From positions 121,532-185,531 of the forward strand of contig VYZI01000260.1 of NCBI GenBank assembly GCA_013397695.1: DNA of 64,000 nucleotides, written 5' to 3'. Below, in pieces: positions 24,901-38,824 of the stretch. Below the pieces are notes generated by a model that saw only the letters and a list, made by a program, of their open reading frames with translations, made no database searches and was not told the DNA's origin. A program made the position numbers and the translations under genes. The stretch is from Centropus unirufus (taxonomy: Eukaryota; Chordata; Aves; Cuculiformes; Centropidae). Each line of letters begins with the position of its first letter. Position 1 is the first letter of the stretch.

Positions 24901-27900
24901 CTTTCCAGCACTTGTTCATCTATCTACTGTTAACTTGGCTTTTATTGCCTGAATTCACCACTTCTCATCTATATTGAGGTCCTCAAAACATCCTATTCCT
25001 CTTTCTCCACTGAGGGAGAACCTGATGAAAAATTAGCTCCACATAACAACTACAAGATGAAAAAGGCCACATTAGATTTTCCTGGCCTTCATAGGATCTC
25101 CTTTCTCAGTTTCCTTTGCCCTGGCCTAGTCGATCAGAGACAAATTTGCATATCAGCAAGTCATCTGTGAGCACGTATTAAGATTTGCCTCTAAAGTGTA
25201 TGGAATTCCAGTTAGAAAATTCAGGAATTTATATGAAGGGGAACTTCTTGTTGCAGAAAATGGGATGTCAGTGTTATTCTGGAAAGATCTGACCATAAGA
25301 GTAAGTTAGTTTACTTAAACAAATAAAGTTTCATTTAGTTTCAAACATTTTTAAGGGAGTGGTCCGTTCAAGGGGTCTAGTTTGTTGATGAATAATTTCT
25401 TTCTGACACTGTTTAGTGTCAGAAAAAAACTAAAAATAAAAAAATTGTTACAGTAAAAAAAAACATAAAAGCCATGGATGTAAAGTACATTCTCCTTTGA
25501 GCATGCTTAGGAAAATAGAAGAGAGGCATTTAACTCATAAGACTTTACCTTATATCTCAACCTGTTAATTCCTCATCCTTCTTTAGCTTTTCAGCTTGCA
25601 TAGTTCATGACACCTGGTACTTTCCTGTCCTGAGGGCCACAAAACCCCTTGAGTCATAAGATGGATTTTATTCTACATGGTTTATGTATAGACTACATGC
25701 ACTGACTCATCTACAAAAAATAGTATCATGAAGGATATGTGACTGAAAGTATTTTCACAAAAGGAGCATTTAGTTTATTATGTCTAACTTTGCAGAGCTC
25801 ATTGTTTTCATAGACTCCCTCTCACTGTCAGTTCGCCTTTGTTGTAGTACTGCTTTCTTCTTTTCAAACATTTTCCTATCATCCCACTAAGTCAAGAAGA
25901 TAAAGCTAGTTTCTTTGAACTAATATTAGAACAGTCCTAGGGAACTGGATGACAAGACATATTCTGACAGAAACCGTCTCTAAAATCCATGATATGCCAA
26001 AACTTGCTCTTTGGTGTGCACTGTACGTGGTCACCATGGGAATGGGAAAGCAAGAACACCCACCATACCCTAAATCCATTCTAAGAACGATTTAGTCTTT
26101 CATAACTTACCTCTGGAGACCAAGACTAGAGCAATACTATCTTGTCAAACATCCTGGATACTCTTTGAGCATAGAAAAATGAAAAATTAAAAAATATCTT
26201 CATCTGTGTAACAAGGGCTAGGGGTCCATAGTCTTGCATTTTCCTTATTTATTGACACTACCTTCGTGGGTCAGCAAAACTACTGGCAGTAGTAAAAGCA
26301 CTCCACACAAGTAACAAAATTTGGTACAGAATAATTTACAAGTTTCTCAAATCACATGTAAAACATTAAAATTCTTTAACATATCACTCAGAAAAAAAAA
26401 AAAAAGATAGGACAACTATTCTTATGGATAAAAAAATGCAAACAAGGGAAAAAACACCCCAGCAGAATTTAAATCAATTGTGTGTAATTGTATCGTGCCT
26501 CCAGAGAGGAAGCAGTATAAGCCAATACCTTTTTGTTCTGTAAGGCTTATTCAAAGGCTTAAGTCACTGACTATCTGAGTTCTAGATATCCTAAGGTTTT
26601 GCAGGTATTACATGTAATGTGAGTGGATCCACATGACCTTTCACAATGACAGTTTAGAGACCACAGTAGAAAACCAACAAAGCAGTAGAAGCATATTATT
26701 TTTACATAACAATTGAGTAGTGACTTAGTGATAAAACAGTAAAAAAATACTAAAATATATTTGGGAACAGACAGGATCTTCTCAAGACAGATTTATGCCA
26801 TAAGTTCTTGACCTACATTTCACTTTAAAACAGCAAGAAAACAAAATTTTAAAATGCAAATGAAGCAGCAGAAATTAGCTTTAGCATACCACCGTATGAG
26901 GAATATGAGGGTGCAATCTGTGTATTTAAAATTTGATGTTGTTGATATGATGGTGAGATCAAAACGGAAAAGAATCAGCAAGGACTACAAAATAATAGCA
27001 TGGATTTCTTTTCCATATAGTCTTGTACAACATATGCATATTGCTGAACATCTAAAAATTATCAAAAGCACATATTGCATGAAAGGGAAAGGAAAATGGT
27101 TCTAGAGACATCACTACATTTTTAAAGATGAAGACACAGTTAGAGTTGGGAGAGGGATTTTGGGGGCTAAACTAGTGTTAAATATGCAAGCCAATTAGAT
27201 TAAATCATGTAAGTATTTAACTAGAATAAAATCTAATGAAAATATTTACCTGAGAAGATTTAAATTCATATCTATGCAAATTTTACAGTATTAAAGCAAA
27301 TAAATTTTGGGGAACACTAGTGTGTATTTATTTCCACAGAATACATAAAATCAGAAAAAACAAAGAAAGACAAAGAAATGTGTCCTTATGGGTGTTTCTA
27401 TGGAACTACAATAACTAAAAGCTACAGTAGACAGTCATTTGGTGCATTAAAGTTAAACAGGTATATTATAAGAAATATGGGGAAATTTGTGATGTCAGTC
27501 TCAGATCACTCCTGTTTATGTTGTAGAATTTCTGTTGAGTTAGTTCTTTGTGAAATGATAATCATTATATTTTTTCAGACAAAAAAATGGAGGTTTTCAA
27601 TGATGATGTAGTACCTGGCTGGAATCAGCTAAAAGAAAATTGATTCTTCAGAGCATTTTAAGTGCTTGAATGAGCAGTCGTAAAAGAGTTATCCTTCTTA
27701 CTTTTATTGTACCTGTACATACAAATTGTTAAGAACTCATTTAGTGAAGCATGCATACATGATGGAGAAGCTGAGACCCCCCTTTCTTATTTATATAATG
27801 TGATGTCAGAAAGAAGCGGAGAGGAAAGGCACACCCCTTCACCTTACTTCAAATTCTGTAGTATCCGTAACACAACTGGGAAAAAAGTCTATAGCAGCAG

Positions 27901-28825
27901 ATGATGCAAAACAAACTTCTTCCCGGTAGTACTGTATCCTCAGCATACCACCCTGCTTATATCTTAATATAATAAAGGTAGTAACAGCTATCAGGCTTAA
28001 ATTATAAGTATGCTAATCACAACTGTTCTTTAGTTACAGTTCTGTACTTGGCTATCAGGCGTGGGTTCATTAGCACACCCAGTGAGTGTGCTTCAGTCAT
28101 TTAAACCTTGAGTGATCTGGGAACTGCACAGATGAAATAAGGGACAGGTTTGAGGTAATTGGAAACAAGGTGATTGACTGAACCTTCTATATCAAGTATT
28201 TGACTAATTACCAGAGGATCCTTCCAGATGGGAATTTGGTACGGTTCTTGAGTTTTCTCAGGCAACTCCTGTTATATCTGGTCTTGGTTGTAAGCTTAAA
28301 CGTCTCTACAGCCATCTTGCATGAAATGTCCAAAGTTTCTCCTGTGTAATTCCTGCTGCAGAAATGGTCATGCTATAGATAAATAATACATTTGTAAGTA
28401 AGTAGTCAATAGAAACTCTTCCTATAGAATGGTAACAAGGGCTGTTTCTTGTATGGTTAATATAATCAATAGCAATGAATTCCATGTGTTGCTGGAGTAG
28501 TCACATAACACCATGGCCAGCTGAAATATAAGAACCAAACAGGAAAGCAATATGGGAAGTCTCACCTTATTCAAGTAAAGATGCTGCTGCCACAAGGACT
28601 CTTATAACGGAGACTCCTGTCATTCCTGAGCAGCAATGGACAGGAGATTTGATTTCCATCAGAATTGTCACATTATTCGAAGCTCTAATGAATTTACTGC
28701 CTTTATACTGATTTTTTATTTATGTGTTTTAAACACTCTCTCATAAGTGTCTGCTCACAATAAGAACACAGCTAACTATTTTCAGATTTGGCTAGTGGTG
28801 GAGATTCCAATGACAACTGAGCAGG
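18916..28825. other. Long AT-rich intergenic stretch, nothing recognised
   Basis: About 10 kb with no CR1, LTR, RNA gene or exon that I can identify. The longest frames are under 95 codons and low-complexity. GC is a little higher at 21100-21300, where two overlapping minus-strand frames (61 and 89 codons) have no recognisable content. A short TA repeat sits at 21076-21088. The assembly gap inside this stretch is listed separately. Confidence 0.5.
19582..19587. other. Six-base assembly gap (N run)
   Basis: Six consecutive n characters sit in AT-rich sequence (ttttttataat before, tatgcataaa after). It may mark an unresolved homopolymer or TA run. Confidence 0.99.
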
Positions 28826-28829
28826 AGGA

Positions 28830-29300
28830 AAAAATCACTGCCTGTATCACCTGGCCATGTTCCTTTTCAAGCCAAAGCTGTTGGCCACATTTGCTGACAG
28901 AGCTTCAGCTCAATGTCCATCAAACCCCAAGGTCTTTCCTGAAGAGCTGCTTCCAGCTCGTCTGTACCCAGCCTGTGTCATTGTTAGGGCTCCTTCATCC
29001 CAGGGGTAGCTCCTGGCATCTGTCGTTGCTCAACTTCACAAACTCTTTACTGGCCCATTCCTCTAGCCTAGCCAGGTCCCTCAAGCCGTCTTCCCAATGT
29101 GCTGTCACCTGCAAACTTGATGTGTATGTGTTCCATTACCTCCTCCAGGTCAGATGTTAAATGATAAAAGAGATCATAATGATAGATCCCTGCAGTTCTC
29201 TTCCACAGACCTCTAGCTAAACATTGACGCATTAACCATGGCACTTTGGGGCTGACCATCCAGCTAGCCTTTTACCAGTTGTCCACATTTCTAAATCATA
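28830..29300 (-). mobile_element. CR1 LINE fragment, C-terminal reverse-transcriptase region (minus)
   Basis: The plus-strand words here run in the order of the reverse complement of the second half of CR1 reverse transcriptase: tagccaggtccctcaag, acctgcaaacttgatg, ttacctcctccaggtcagat, then gctgaccatccagctagcc. The minus-strand frame is broken by stops. A 137-codon plus-strand frame (28747-29160) runs antisense to it and is not a gene. The 5' and 3' parts of the element are absent. Confidence 0.8.
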
Positions 29301-32108
29301 ATGTTATAACTTTGATATAAGAATATTAAGAAGATAGTCAGATTTTTTCAGATATGACACACACTGGGTGAAATATAGTGCCTGTTACCAGTAACTATCT
29401 TCTCCTTCACACGCCCAGAAATGTGTTTCAAAAGGAAGCATGATTTTCCCAGGGTGAAAACTGAATGTGTCCAGAAGACATTCCTCTGACATATTTTCTT
29501 TTTTTTTTCCTTGTATCTTTTTAAAGATGAGTAAATGATTTACCTATCTTCAGGCAATGAAGGTCTCCATTAGTCTCCATAACCTTCCAAACATGATGGG
29601 CTTGAAAGTACATGAGCCTGTCGTCTCACTTCCAAGCTGAATGCAAAGAAAACTAGACAACCAATATTTTAGATCCAAAATATGTCAGCTGGATTCGGTG
29701 GTAGTCGGTTCAGCCAAGAGCCATGCCTGTCCAAAAGCAGAAGAGAGGGATTGTTCTTTCTTGCAGGCTGAGTTCTGCTGATCATTAACAAAATTACACA
29801 TGATTTTGCACTTCAAGTTTTTCTTCTGCTGTGAAAATATTTTTTTCTTCATTCAGAATAAACTGCCAAGGGAACTTCAACAGGAGAAATATTTGGGATT
29901 CAGTGGAAAAAGACCACAGACACATCAGTAAAAAATTTAGTTACAGAGATCTGGATTAGCCTTTGAATGAAAGAGCAAAAAAGAATCTGCCAAGAGCAAA
30001 ACTGAGCAGTTAAACCATAGCTTGGCAGCTGATCAAGATGTTTTAAATGGGTCTAAAGGACAAGTTTTTCCCTAAGGAATAAAATCAGCTTGCAAAGAGA
30101 CAACTCATTTGTTACATCAGTCATCCCAAGAGTTCAAAGTGACAATGGGCAAATGATGACAAATTGAAGGGCTGATGTTAACACTTCAGTTATTCCTTAC
30201 AATATGGGTTCAGTGTTACACATTTTTGGCTGAATAAAGCACTAATATTTCTAAGACTTGTTTGTCAGTGTAAATAACCCGTGCTACATGGATTGCTAGT
30301 CTGCAAAACAAAGTACTGTATCAAGCAATCCATCACAGGCAAACACAGAACAAATCAATGTTGACTTTGCAGAACTAGGAACGGAGAACAAAAATGAAAC
30401 CAAAAGTTTATAAAAACCCTGCAGTGATTTTCTCAGGAACATTTTGGGGATGATAGTGATGCAATGAATGCATTTTGGTTAATACTAGAAAGAAAAGGTT
30501 TGCTTATTTTTTTCTTTAACAAATTAAAAGGTAATTGATGTATCTCCAGAATTCATAAGTTTTCTCAGCTTGGTTATGATGATTCTATTTACTCAAGAAA
30601 TCTTAAATCCTTTTAATGCTGTACATGAAATAAGAATTTCTCATTTAAGTTGACACAGCCTCAGTGGATTCCAAGAAGGTGAAAAAATTCTAGCTACAAC
30701 TTTTAGGGCAATTCATTGGCCTTTAACTTATTTTCTAAAGAAATATTACTGGACTAATATTATCCATGGCATTGAATTAGACTTATTGTTGAAGAAATCA
30801 ACTTAATATGAGCTGTTTCATAACGAATGTCAAGCAACAATGGTAAGAGAATTTTAAAGATGAAGTAACATTAAAAATAACAGACAGGCACAGAAGAAAG
30901 TAAGGTTAAGAGTGAATAGGTTTGAAAGAAGGGTAGAAGATCAAGAAAACAAAGCCTAATATTTTTTCTGAACTCTGTGGTTCAAGTTTAGCAGAGAAAG
31001 AGAAAATAGGTAGGATTTTTTTCATTCTGAGACAAAGCAAAACCTAACCAAGAAAGTTTATTACATGAAAATGGCAATCTACTCAAGGCAATAACTCCTG
31101 CTCCACTATCCTATTAAGACTTTTGCTTTTAAACAGAAAAAATACCCAAATGTATCTATATCTTTGAGCTCATGGTTTATCTTTCACAAAATTAACTATA
31201 TATTGCTATCCAGAGAAGTTAAAATACTTCAGTTAGATTAATGTGCATTACACTCTGGATTTCAGTGGGGGAATTATAGTCAGACTCAGTTTTTAGCCCT
31301 AATTGTGCAGGTACTAAATCACATCACCTGAGTATGATTGTTCTGTTATACTTTGACAAAAGAAAACATGGCAGATAACATCAGCAAGAGGCATCAACAG
31401 GCTGTCACCAGCAAGAAGAATAATGTATAGTTACAAAATACAGAAACTTCCATGACGTTATTGATTACAGAAGTAGTAGTCTCTTAGCCTAGTATTTAGT
31501 GTCTAACATTAACAATATGATCTATCCTACATATCTCTGTAGTGCTTCAGTTTGTTATGGTCACATTCATTAATGGATTTCAAATCCAAAGAATTATAAT
31601 CTAAGAGGTACAATACCTGTTCTGGAATACTCTGTTAATGTTTTAAAATATAAAATGCATTTTTTAATAAATACAACCCTTTTTCAACATATTTCAAAAG
31701 CTTTTGCTTTCTGTTGACTACATGTTGTTGGTCCATTTGCCTAAAAAATTCAAAGTTTCTTCAAAAAATAAAAAGACTGAACTATTCTCTTGAAGGTGAC
31801 AGTACAACACAGAGAGGTGCAATAGGGAAAACATGTTCCTACGTCAGTTTAAAGCACAAGGATACAAAGCAAAAGATTTTTTAATTTTTTTTCCTTTCCC
31901 ACTTCTTTAATCTTTCCAGGAGGGCTGAGACTCAATGGTTGAGTAATATAGCCTTCTGGTAATCTCTGGAATTGCAAAATTTTTCAACTTCTCTAAGCTC
32001 ATTTCCAAAATAACACAATTTTTAATGCTGGAAAAACACACCTAACGTCATGTCACTATCATCAAGGAAATGGCTTAATATAATAATATATACCAGGCAA
32101 AAAGTGCC

Positions 32109-32189
32109 ATTGTTAAAATAATAAAATAATTATATAATTGTTAAAATAAATATATTCATTAAATAATTTAACAATTGTTAAAATAAATA
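32109..32189 (+). repeat. AT-rich block with a motif repeated three times
   Basis: The motif attgttaaaataa occurs at 32109, 32137 and 32174, with aat/tata-rich spacers. The last two copies share the longer aattgttaaaataaata. It looks like a short imperfect local duplication in low-complexity sequence. Confidence 0.7.
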
Positions 32190-35100
32190 CTGTTTTAAGA
32201 TCTTGGTTTATCTCCTTTTCATTATTGAACATCAACTACTTGAATCAACCCAAGATAATTTAAATTATTACAACACAGTGGCTCCAAAGAAAAAAAAATC
32301 AACGTGAACTAGCTAAAAATAAATTAATTACACAACAAACTCACCAGAGGAAGACAATTTGGTAAAGATAAAAACGGCATAACTTTGTTCTTTTCTAAGG
32401 TGTTTCATGAAGTCAGTGGGGTAACATGGTTGCTATATTTTATTAATATTCTGCTTAAATATCAAATATCTACAGGTAAATTTACAGATCTAATGATTTG
32501 GTTTTAAAAGCCTTAATAATTTTCAAAATTTTTTTTCCCTGTGAACAATTAAAGTCAACATTATCTGAGAATCACTTCTAATTATTTAGTCATGCTACAC
32601 AATTAATCACTGGGCATACAACAGTACAAAGTGAAAAGAATCTACAAATTTCCTTGATGCTATAAGTTGAATGGATCCTATTGAATATTTATTTGACAAC
32701 AGGCTGGCATTCATAAGTAATCTAGAAAAAAAATATATTTTTTTATTAAACAGTCATGAATCCTAGGCACATAAAAAAACCCCGTTGAAATGCAAAATTA
32801 GGTAGGTAGATCTTAAAGAATTCAAATGCATGCAGGCATCTAGATATCATTCAATACATTAACTTAATGTTACTTACTAAAAGCCACAAAGGAAGTCTGT
32901 GGCAAGGCAGGATATTAAGATGGGCCCCAGTGCAACATTACAGTTGTTTTTATGTAATCATATATTCTGTATATGAAGTGATCTTTATTCACAGGAACCT
33001 ACAGATATGACATGTGATAAACAAATCTGTAGTATCAGAACCAAACCCGTAGGTTCCACCAAATACAAATCTGCATATGGCAAGCTGTGGAGGCCATTAA
33101 ATCACACCCTTCTCGTGTCTTCTTTTATGCCAGTGGTCCAGTTTGGCTCTAATTCATTCTTATACTTTATCAAAGTAATTTTTAAGCACTCACACTACGG
33201 TATGTGTCTCCTGCTCTGAAGGCCCTTGGTGCTTCATGTCTCTGTGCACTTTTGTATCTGGGTTGCAGTGACAATGTTAATTGCCCACTAATGTTCCAGT
33301 GAAGACTGATATTGGTGCTAGCAGAGTTGGCTGCCAGGCAAACTGTTAATCAAAGTTCATTAACCCTAGTGAATGGGATTCTGACCCAGCTGCAACTCTG
33401 AAGTACATCTGTCTAGATCTTCAAATTCTGCATTCCTTAAAGATCACTGGAGAGTTCAAGTAGGCAAGTCTGTCAATAGAATGAATAGGAACAGAGAAGA
33501 TTTACATCTACTCCCCATGCCCATTAGAGTCCTTTCAGGCCGATCTTTGCTTCTGGGCTTGGTTTTACATATCCGTGTTACTTTCTGAGGTGAAACTGTG
33601 AACTGTGCTGTATCCCTTGTTGTCCCTTGATGGCAGTTTCCATCTTCTTGAGCTATAAGTTTGCTGCTCCACCCTACGAATTTCCTCCTTGCCACAACTC
33701 AGATGTGTGTGCAGCCTGCTCTTGCTCTGCTACTCACCATAAAAGAAATCTTCCTTAACCAAGAGATCAGCCTTGCCCAGTCGCTCTTCCATTTAAAAGA
33801 ATTTTGAATAAAGTTAAAAGGAAATGAAGAAAAAAAAACTCCAAAAGACTGTAACCGAGAACAAACACATTTTAGAGATTTTGATATCATGTTTGATTCT
33901 TAACAGGAAAGTATATAACTTGCCATAAGGATTGAAAATAGCCCTGCAATTCCTGGTGTTACATGAGTAGTAAGTACCAGAATTAGTGTGGCAGTAGGGG
34001 TGAGTGTTTAACTTGGCACAGTGGGTTTAGCAATTTACTTCCATTATCAAATTTGTTCTATATACTCTACAATATCTAGGTCATTCTGGAGTAGAATTCA
34101 AAACTTCAAAACTCCTTTTTTCTGATTCGGTTATCAGTGAATTAACAGACTATTTTGACAAGTAGGATCTCCTTCTTCTTGGAATCTAAAATTAGTGGTT
34201 TTTTAGAATTAAAATTGCCCTGTTCCTTTACAGGTAAGCAACAAAAACCAACCTTGTTGGAGGTGGTATGGGTTGGGTTTTGTAACATTAGCTTTTCACT
34301 GACTCAGCATTAGTTTTTCAGATCACAGCAAACATTCAAGTGATATGTGCTATATTAATAGCTTTACTTCAAGCTGTGATTATTGGAAATACTAGGTTAC
34401 ACTGAAACTGAGTCAACAGCACTTTTACCCAAATTATCTGTTTCCTTCTTCATCGCAAGTTATAGCTGAGAGGTAGTTAAAAGACCTTTTCTGAACACAC
34501 TGAAATTGACTTGCAGCTAGTTAAGATGGTTGCCATTGAATGTCACACGTCAATGACTATACTCGGTACTCTTTTAATCTTCACATTATAACAGAAAAAA
34601 TATTTCAGTCTTTAGGCACAGAGTCTTGAGCCTGGAAAAGCTCAATTTTATCTCATTCAGAATTGAAATCGTCAAGATGGCATGGTTTGTTCACAGACCT
34701 AGCTTTGAGTCTTCAACAAATTTCACCTTATGCCGCTGATGCTTTTATTGAGGTAAGTAATGAAAATACATAAAAATATTAATATCAAGACACTTTATTT
34801 GTGGCAATACTGAAGTCTTATTTTCTTTCTTTATTCTCTTCTTTTTATGTAACTAAATTTAATCTGCCTTTTAGCCAGGTTCTTGCCTAGTTTACATTTT
34901 TAGTACCAAATTCTTTCATGAAATTGAGATAGAGGAGATTTGTTGCAATAACTTTCTCAAAAACAAATAATTGTTCTCTCTGTTTGAATTCTCAGTTTGA
35001 ACCATATTTTGTGGATCCATTATATTGCAGATCTTGTCTTTTTCTGAAATATTTTTATTAAGTATTTAAACATTTTTATTTTCCAAACTTAGTTTTCATT

Positions 35101-38100
35101 CATTTGAACTTGAAAATATTAATTTGTTATCTGATAATTTATTGTGATCTTATGCTGTCATATTATCCCATGTGACCCATTAGAAATAAACAGATAGGTA
35201 TATAAACAAATAATGAAGAGAACTAGCAATAGAAAACTTTGTGAAGAAGTGTAGTTAAGAAGTATAAATAAAAGATGGAAGAGAGAGTGCAGTGAATAGT
35301 TTGCTGACATTCAACTAAACTTTAATCATTCTCTTTCCAAAGAGGTAATTACTATTTACAAGAGTTCTAGGTCAGGATCTCCTCTTTCACCCAACCTGGA
35401 AGAAGTATCTGAACAATACAGCACACGCTGAGACATGGGCTATGAATGAACACATCTTCAGGCTTCCTAAAGTGCACTGCATCATTAAAAATAAATCAAA
35501 GCCTGTAAAGTTGACATATTGTAGCTGTTTTCCTCACCCAACCTGCTTTAATTTGACACATTTTCCAAGGAAAGTCACTATTCATTTCATGTCAAAACCT
35601 GCCAAATCCTCTTCCTTCACTTAATATCAGAGGAGTCAAGTACAGCTTATTGAAAAGCTGTAGAGACCAGACAACATATTGTATGCAATGCTTCGATGCG
35701 GGGGTAGGAGGAAGAAAGTTTGCTACTCAGAAAACACTAAAATCTCAAATACGAGTGGAAAAAAGAATCGAATTTTTCAAAGCATTAAATTCAATAATAA
35801 ATGTGAGATAAAATGTAACTGATATTTAATGTCCAAATGAACATCTAACACTACAGGTGCTGACCATGCTACAAAATGGCAAATATCTGACAATAACTCG
35901 TTGTGTCATTCTAGTTCCCAGTAAATATTCTTGTAATAGGCAAAGAAGATTTAGGAAGCATAGGAATGTGGTTTTATTACCTGAGGGAAAGAAAAGTAGC
36001 TACCTTTAACAGGTAATTCTGGTATTTTGTATGTCATTATGGCAACAAGCTACCAGTTATTTAGGAACATGGTGTCCTTCAGACTTCAAAGACTTCAAGA
36101 ATTCCATCATGAACCCATTTGATAAAATTTTCCAGAGAAAATAAAAGCCGAACTTCTCTGTTAGAGAAATATTGGCTTTGAAAAATTTTTAGTTGAAAAT
36201 AGCCTAAACAGGCTTCAAAGTAGGCTCTATTTTCATGCACTAACTGTAGATTTTCAACAGCTTATGACAATACTACTCTTAGATTTACTTTAAGAACATT
36301 AGAAGATTTTTTTTCCCAATTTACGGGTTTATTTATTTCCAATTTTTCTTCTTTTTTTTTAAGAAAAAGAAACAACTTGAGGGAAGAGAGAAAATAAACA
36401 AGGAAAATCTGTCTCCAGATATATTTAGCTGCTTAAAAGTAAAGTCTTAAACAATGAGACTACTGTATATGTGGAAGTGCTAGGCAATATTAAATGTAAG
36501 TATATCTGCTATCCATTAACACTGTTGTGTCCAAGAAAGAAATGTTAAAGAAAACTTGTGCAGTAAATTAGGCTTTACATTAATCTCAGCATCTGAAAAA
36601 TGTGTTCTAAATGTGTGATTTTGTCTTTGGTTAACATCCTATCTCAAGCAGAGATAAGTCTCCACTATTAATTGATATTTTCATTGTCTTAATAAATAAA
36701 GTTATCAGTGAGTTAAATCTGCAGAGTGGAATGCAGCTATTCAGATATCGGAAGCAAAATCTTGTGAAACTATGTAGAACTCTTCTGCTCTCACTGGTAT
36801 GCATTCATTGTAGAAAATAGTGAATTGGAGCTATATATTTTCATGGATCTCACTGTGTAGGAAAGCTGCAGGTGTCTAAGCATGTTGCATGTCTCCATTA
36901 CTACAACTAAAACCTTAAAATCTACATGCTATTAATAAGCTGATTGTCATGATTACCTTTGATTTACAATCACAGCTTTTACAATAGGGAGGAGTAACTC
37001 ATGAAGGATTCCATGGTCAACTAAGACAGTTTAATAACCTGAAATAAGCTCAACTGGAAGAGAGGGAGCAGATGCCTTGCTCTGTTAAGAGGCAGACACA
37101 GCTGTTTTCTTCCTCTAATGTCTAGTAGACACAATGGCACCATCCAGCACTGCCAAGGCTGAGAAATTTACACGTGAAGAAACTGACACTAATAGCATAT
37201 TTTAGAAAGAAGTAGACATGGAAAGTGCAGAGCCATAACAAGTACTGAACTGTGTGTTTGCTTTGTAGGATTGCACTAGAACTGAGGCCACAGAATATGC
37301 AATTATATCAGACTTTGGTGGCCATAGTACAGCTTCATTATATAGACTAGAAATACACATCCCTGCCAAATAGTTATGGTTAGAACTAAGATCTGCCTGG
37401 TTTTAAAACTCATGCCAACAAAGCTCCAAGTATCACTTCATTATCTTCTAGCAAAACACTGATATACTTCATGGACTCCATCCAGTAATAGATAGCAATA
37501 AATATGCATGCTAGGGAGAAGATTAAGATTCTGTCTTTCCCCAAACCTATCACCTGAAATTGTCTGCAAGAAAATTAAAGACTTGAAAGGAAAAAATGCA
37601 ATTAAGCATACTCAGGTGCATTTGCATGTGCTTTGAATGAACAATTGGATTCAGCGATAGTGCCAATCGCTTTAGAAAAAAATATGGAATGGATGACAGT
37701 ATAACAACGTACTAATTAAAAATACATTAAATCTATGTCTCAGTGTTTTGAAAGACAAAGAGAACACCAGCACCAAAACCACTCCTTTCTGAATTGTAAG
37801 ACTAAAGTAAGTATAAAGAAAAGAAACAGCTAGAGGGAAAGATTTTTTAAGGTACTGCAATTGATTATGTGAATTTTATGCAAAATACTCAATGCTTGCC
37901 AAGAATTTTTAAGATAAATTATAAGTTTAATACAAATGATGCAGAAATTTTAGCCATTCTTATTCAGGAAAGAGAATTCTGTCATAACTAATATTAACTT
38001 CAGGTTATTTTAATAGTGACTTTAGCCAATTAATCTTCTATGACTGTATGTCTAATACTCCAATTATGGTTAACAGAAAGGTTAACAACTTATGTACGGT

Positions 38101-38774
38101 TTTTACTACTTTTTTTTTTAATTTGATCAAAAAGCAGTCATGCTGTATTATTTTTTACATTCAGCATACTCAACCACACTTCTTTCTTAAAAATCTGTGT
38201 CATTCCTAAACTCACTAAACTAATATAATAGCAAAACAACTAGAAATGCTCGATTAAATATTTCAGTCACATTTAAAAATATGCTAGTCACTTTTAAAAT
38301 ATGCTAATGTAGCTGATAATTCAACTCATTGTACACGTATAATTTTTCTCTGTAAAAACAGTAGTTTCTTGAAAGCAAGATGAATTATTCAGAATTCATT
38401 ATGAACTCAAAACTGCGAATCATGTTTCAGTGCTTTCAAACTCTCAGTATGATGGTGAAGAAGCTTGCTGGAGGTGTAAATTAATGGCTGCATTAATTGT
38501 TAATTAGCAAGTGTTGAAATGACAGTAAAAATGAGTGCAGAATACATTCAGACTTTCTTTGAGTATCTTCTTTATAAGAATGACTTTACCTCTAGACCAT
38601 TTCAATTTTTCAATTAGTCTTCTCTGCAGAGTCAGAACACAGCCATAGCCACTGGCCTTCATCTATTCCTCTGCTGGGAATAGCTTCTCTATCAGCAAAA
38701 ACATTTAAATATTCCAGTTCTTGTTACCGGGCCACTATAGGATTCATGATAAGAAGCACAGTTAATGTTGAGTT

Positions 38775-38824
38775 GGGAATATCTAAGGGAATATTAATTA
38801 GGGAATCTAAGGGAATCTAAGGGG
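38775..38824 (+). repeat. Short tandem repeat of a gggaatctaa unit
   Basis: Two perfect adjacent copies of gggaatctaa occupy 38801-38820. Related gggaata(t)cta and gggaatatta units lie just upstream. It is a small local tandem array. Confidence 0.8.

Noticed and set aside
28747..29160. A 137-codon plus-strand frame
   Set aside because: It is antisense to CR1 reverse-transcriptase sequence, so its openness reflects decayed LINE DNA rather than a gene.
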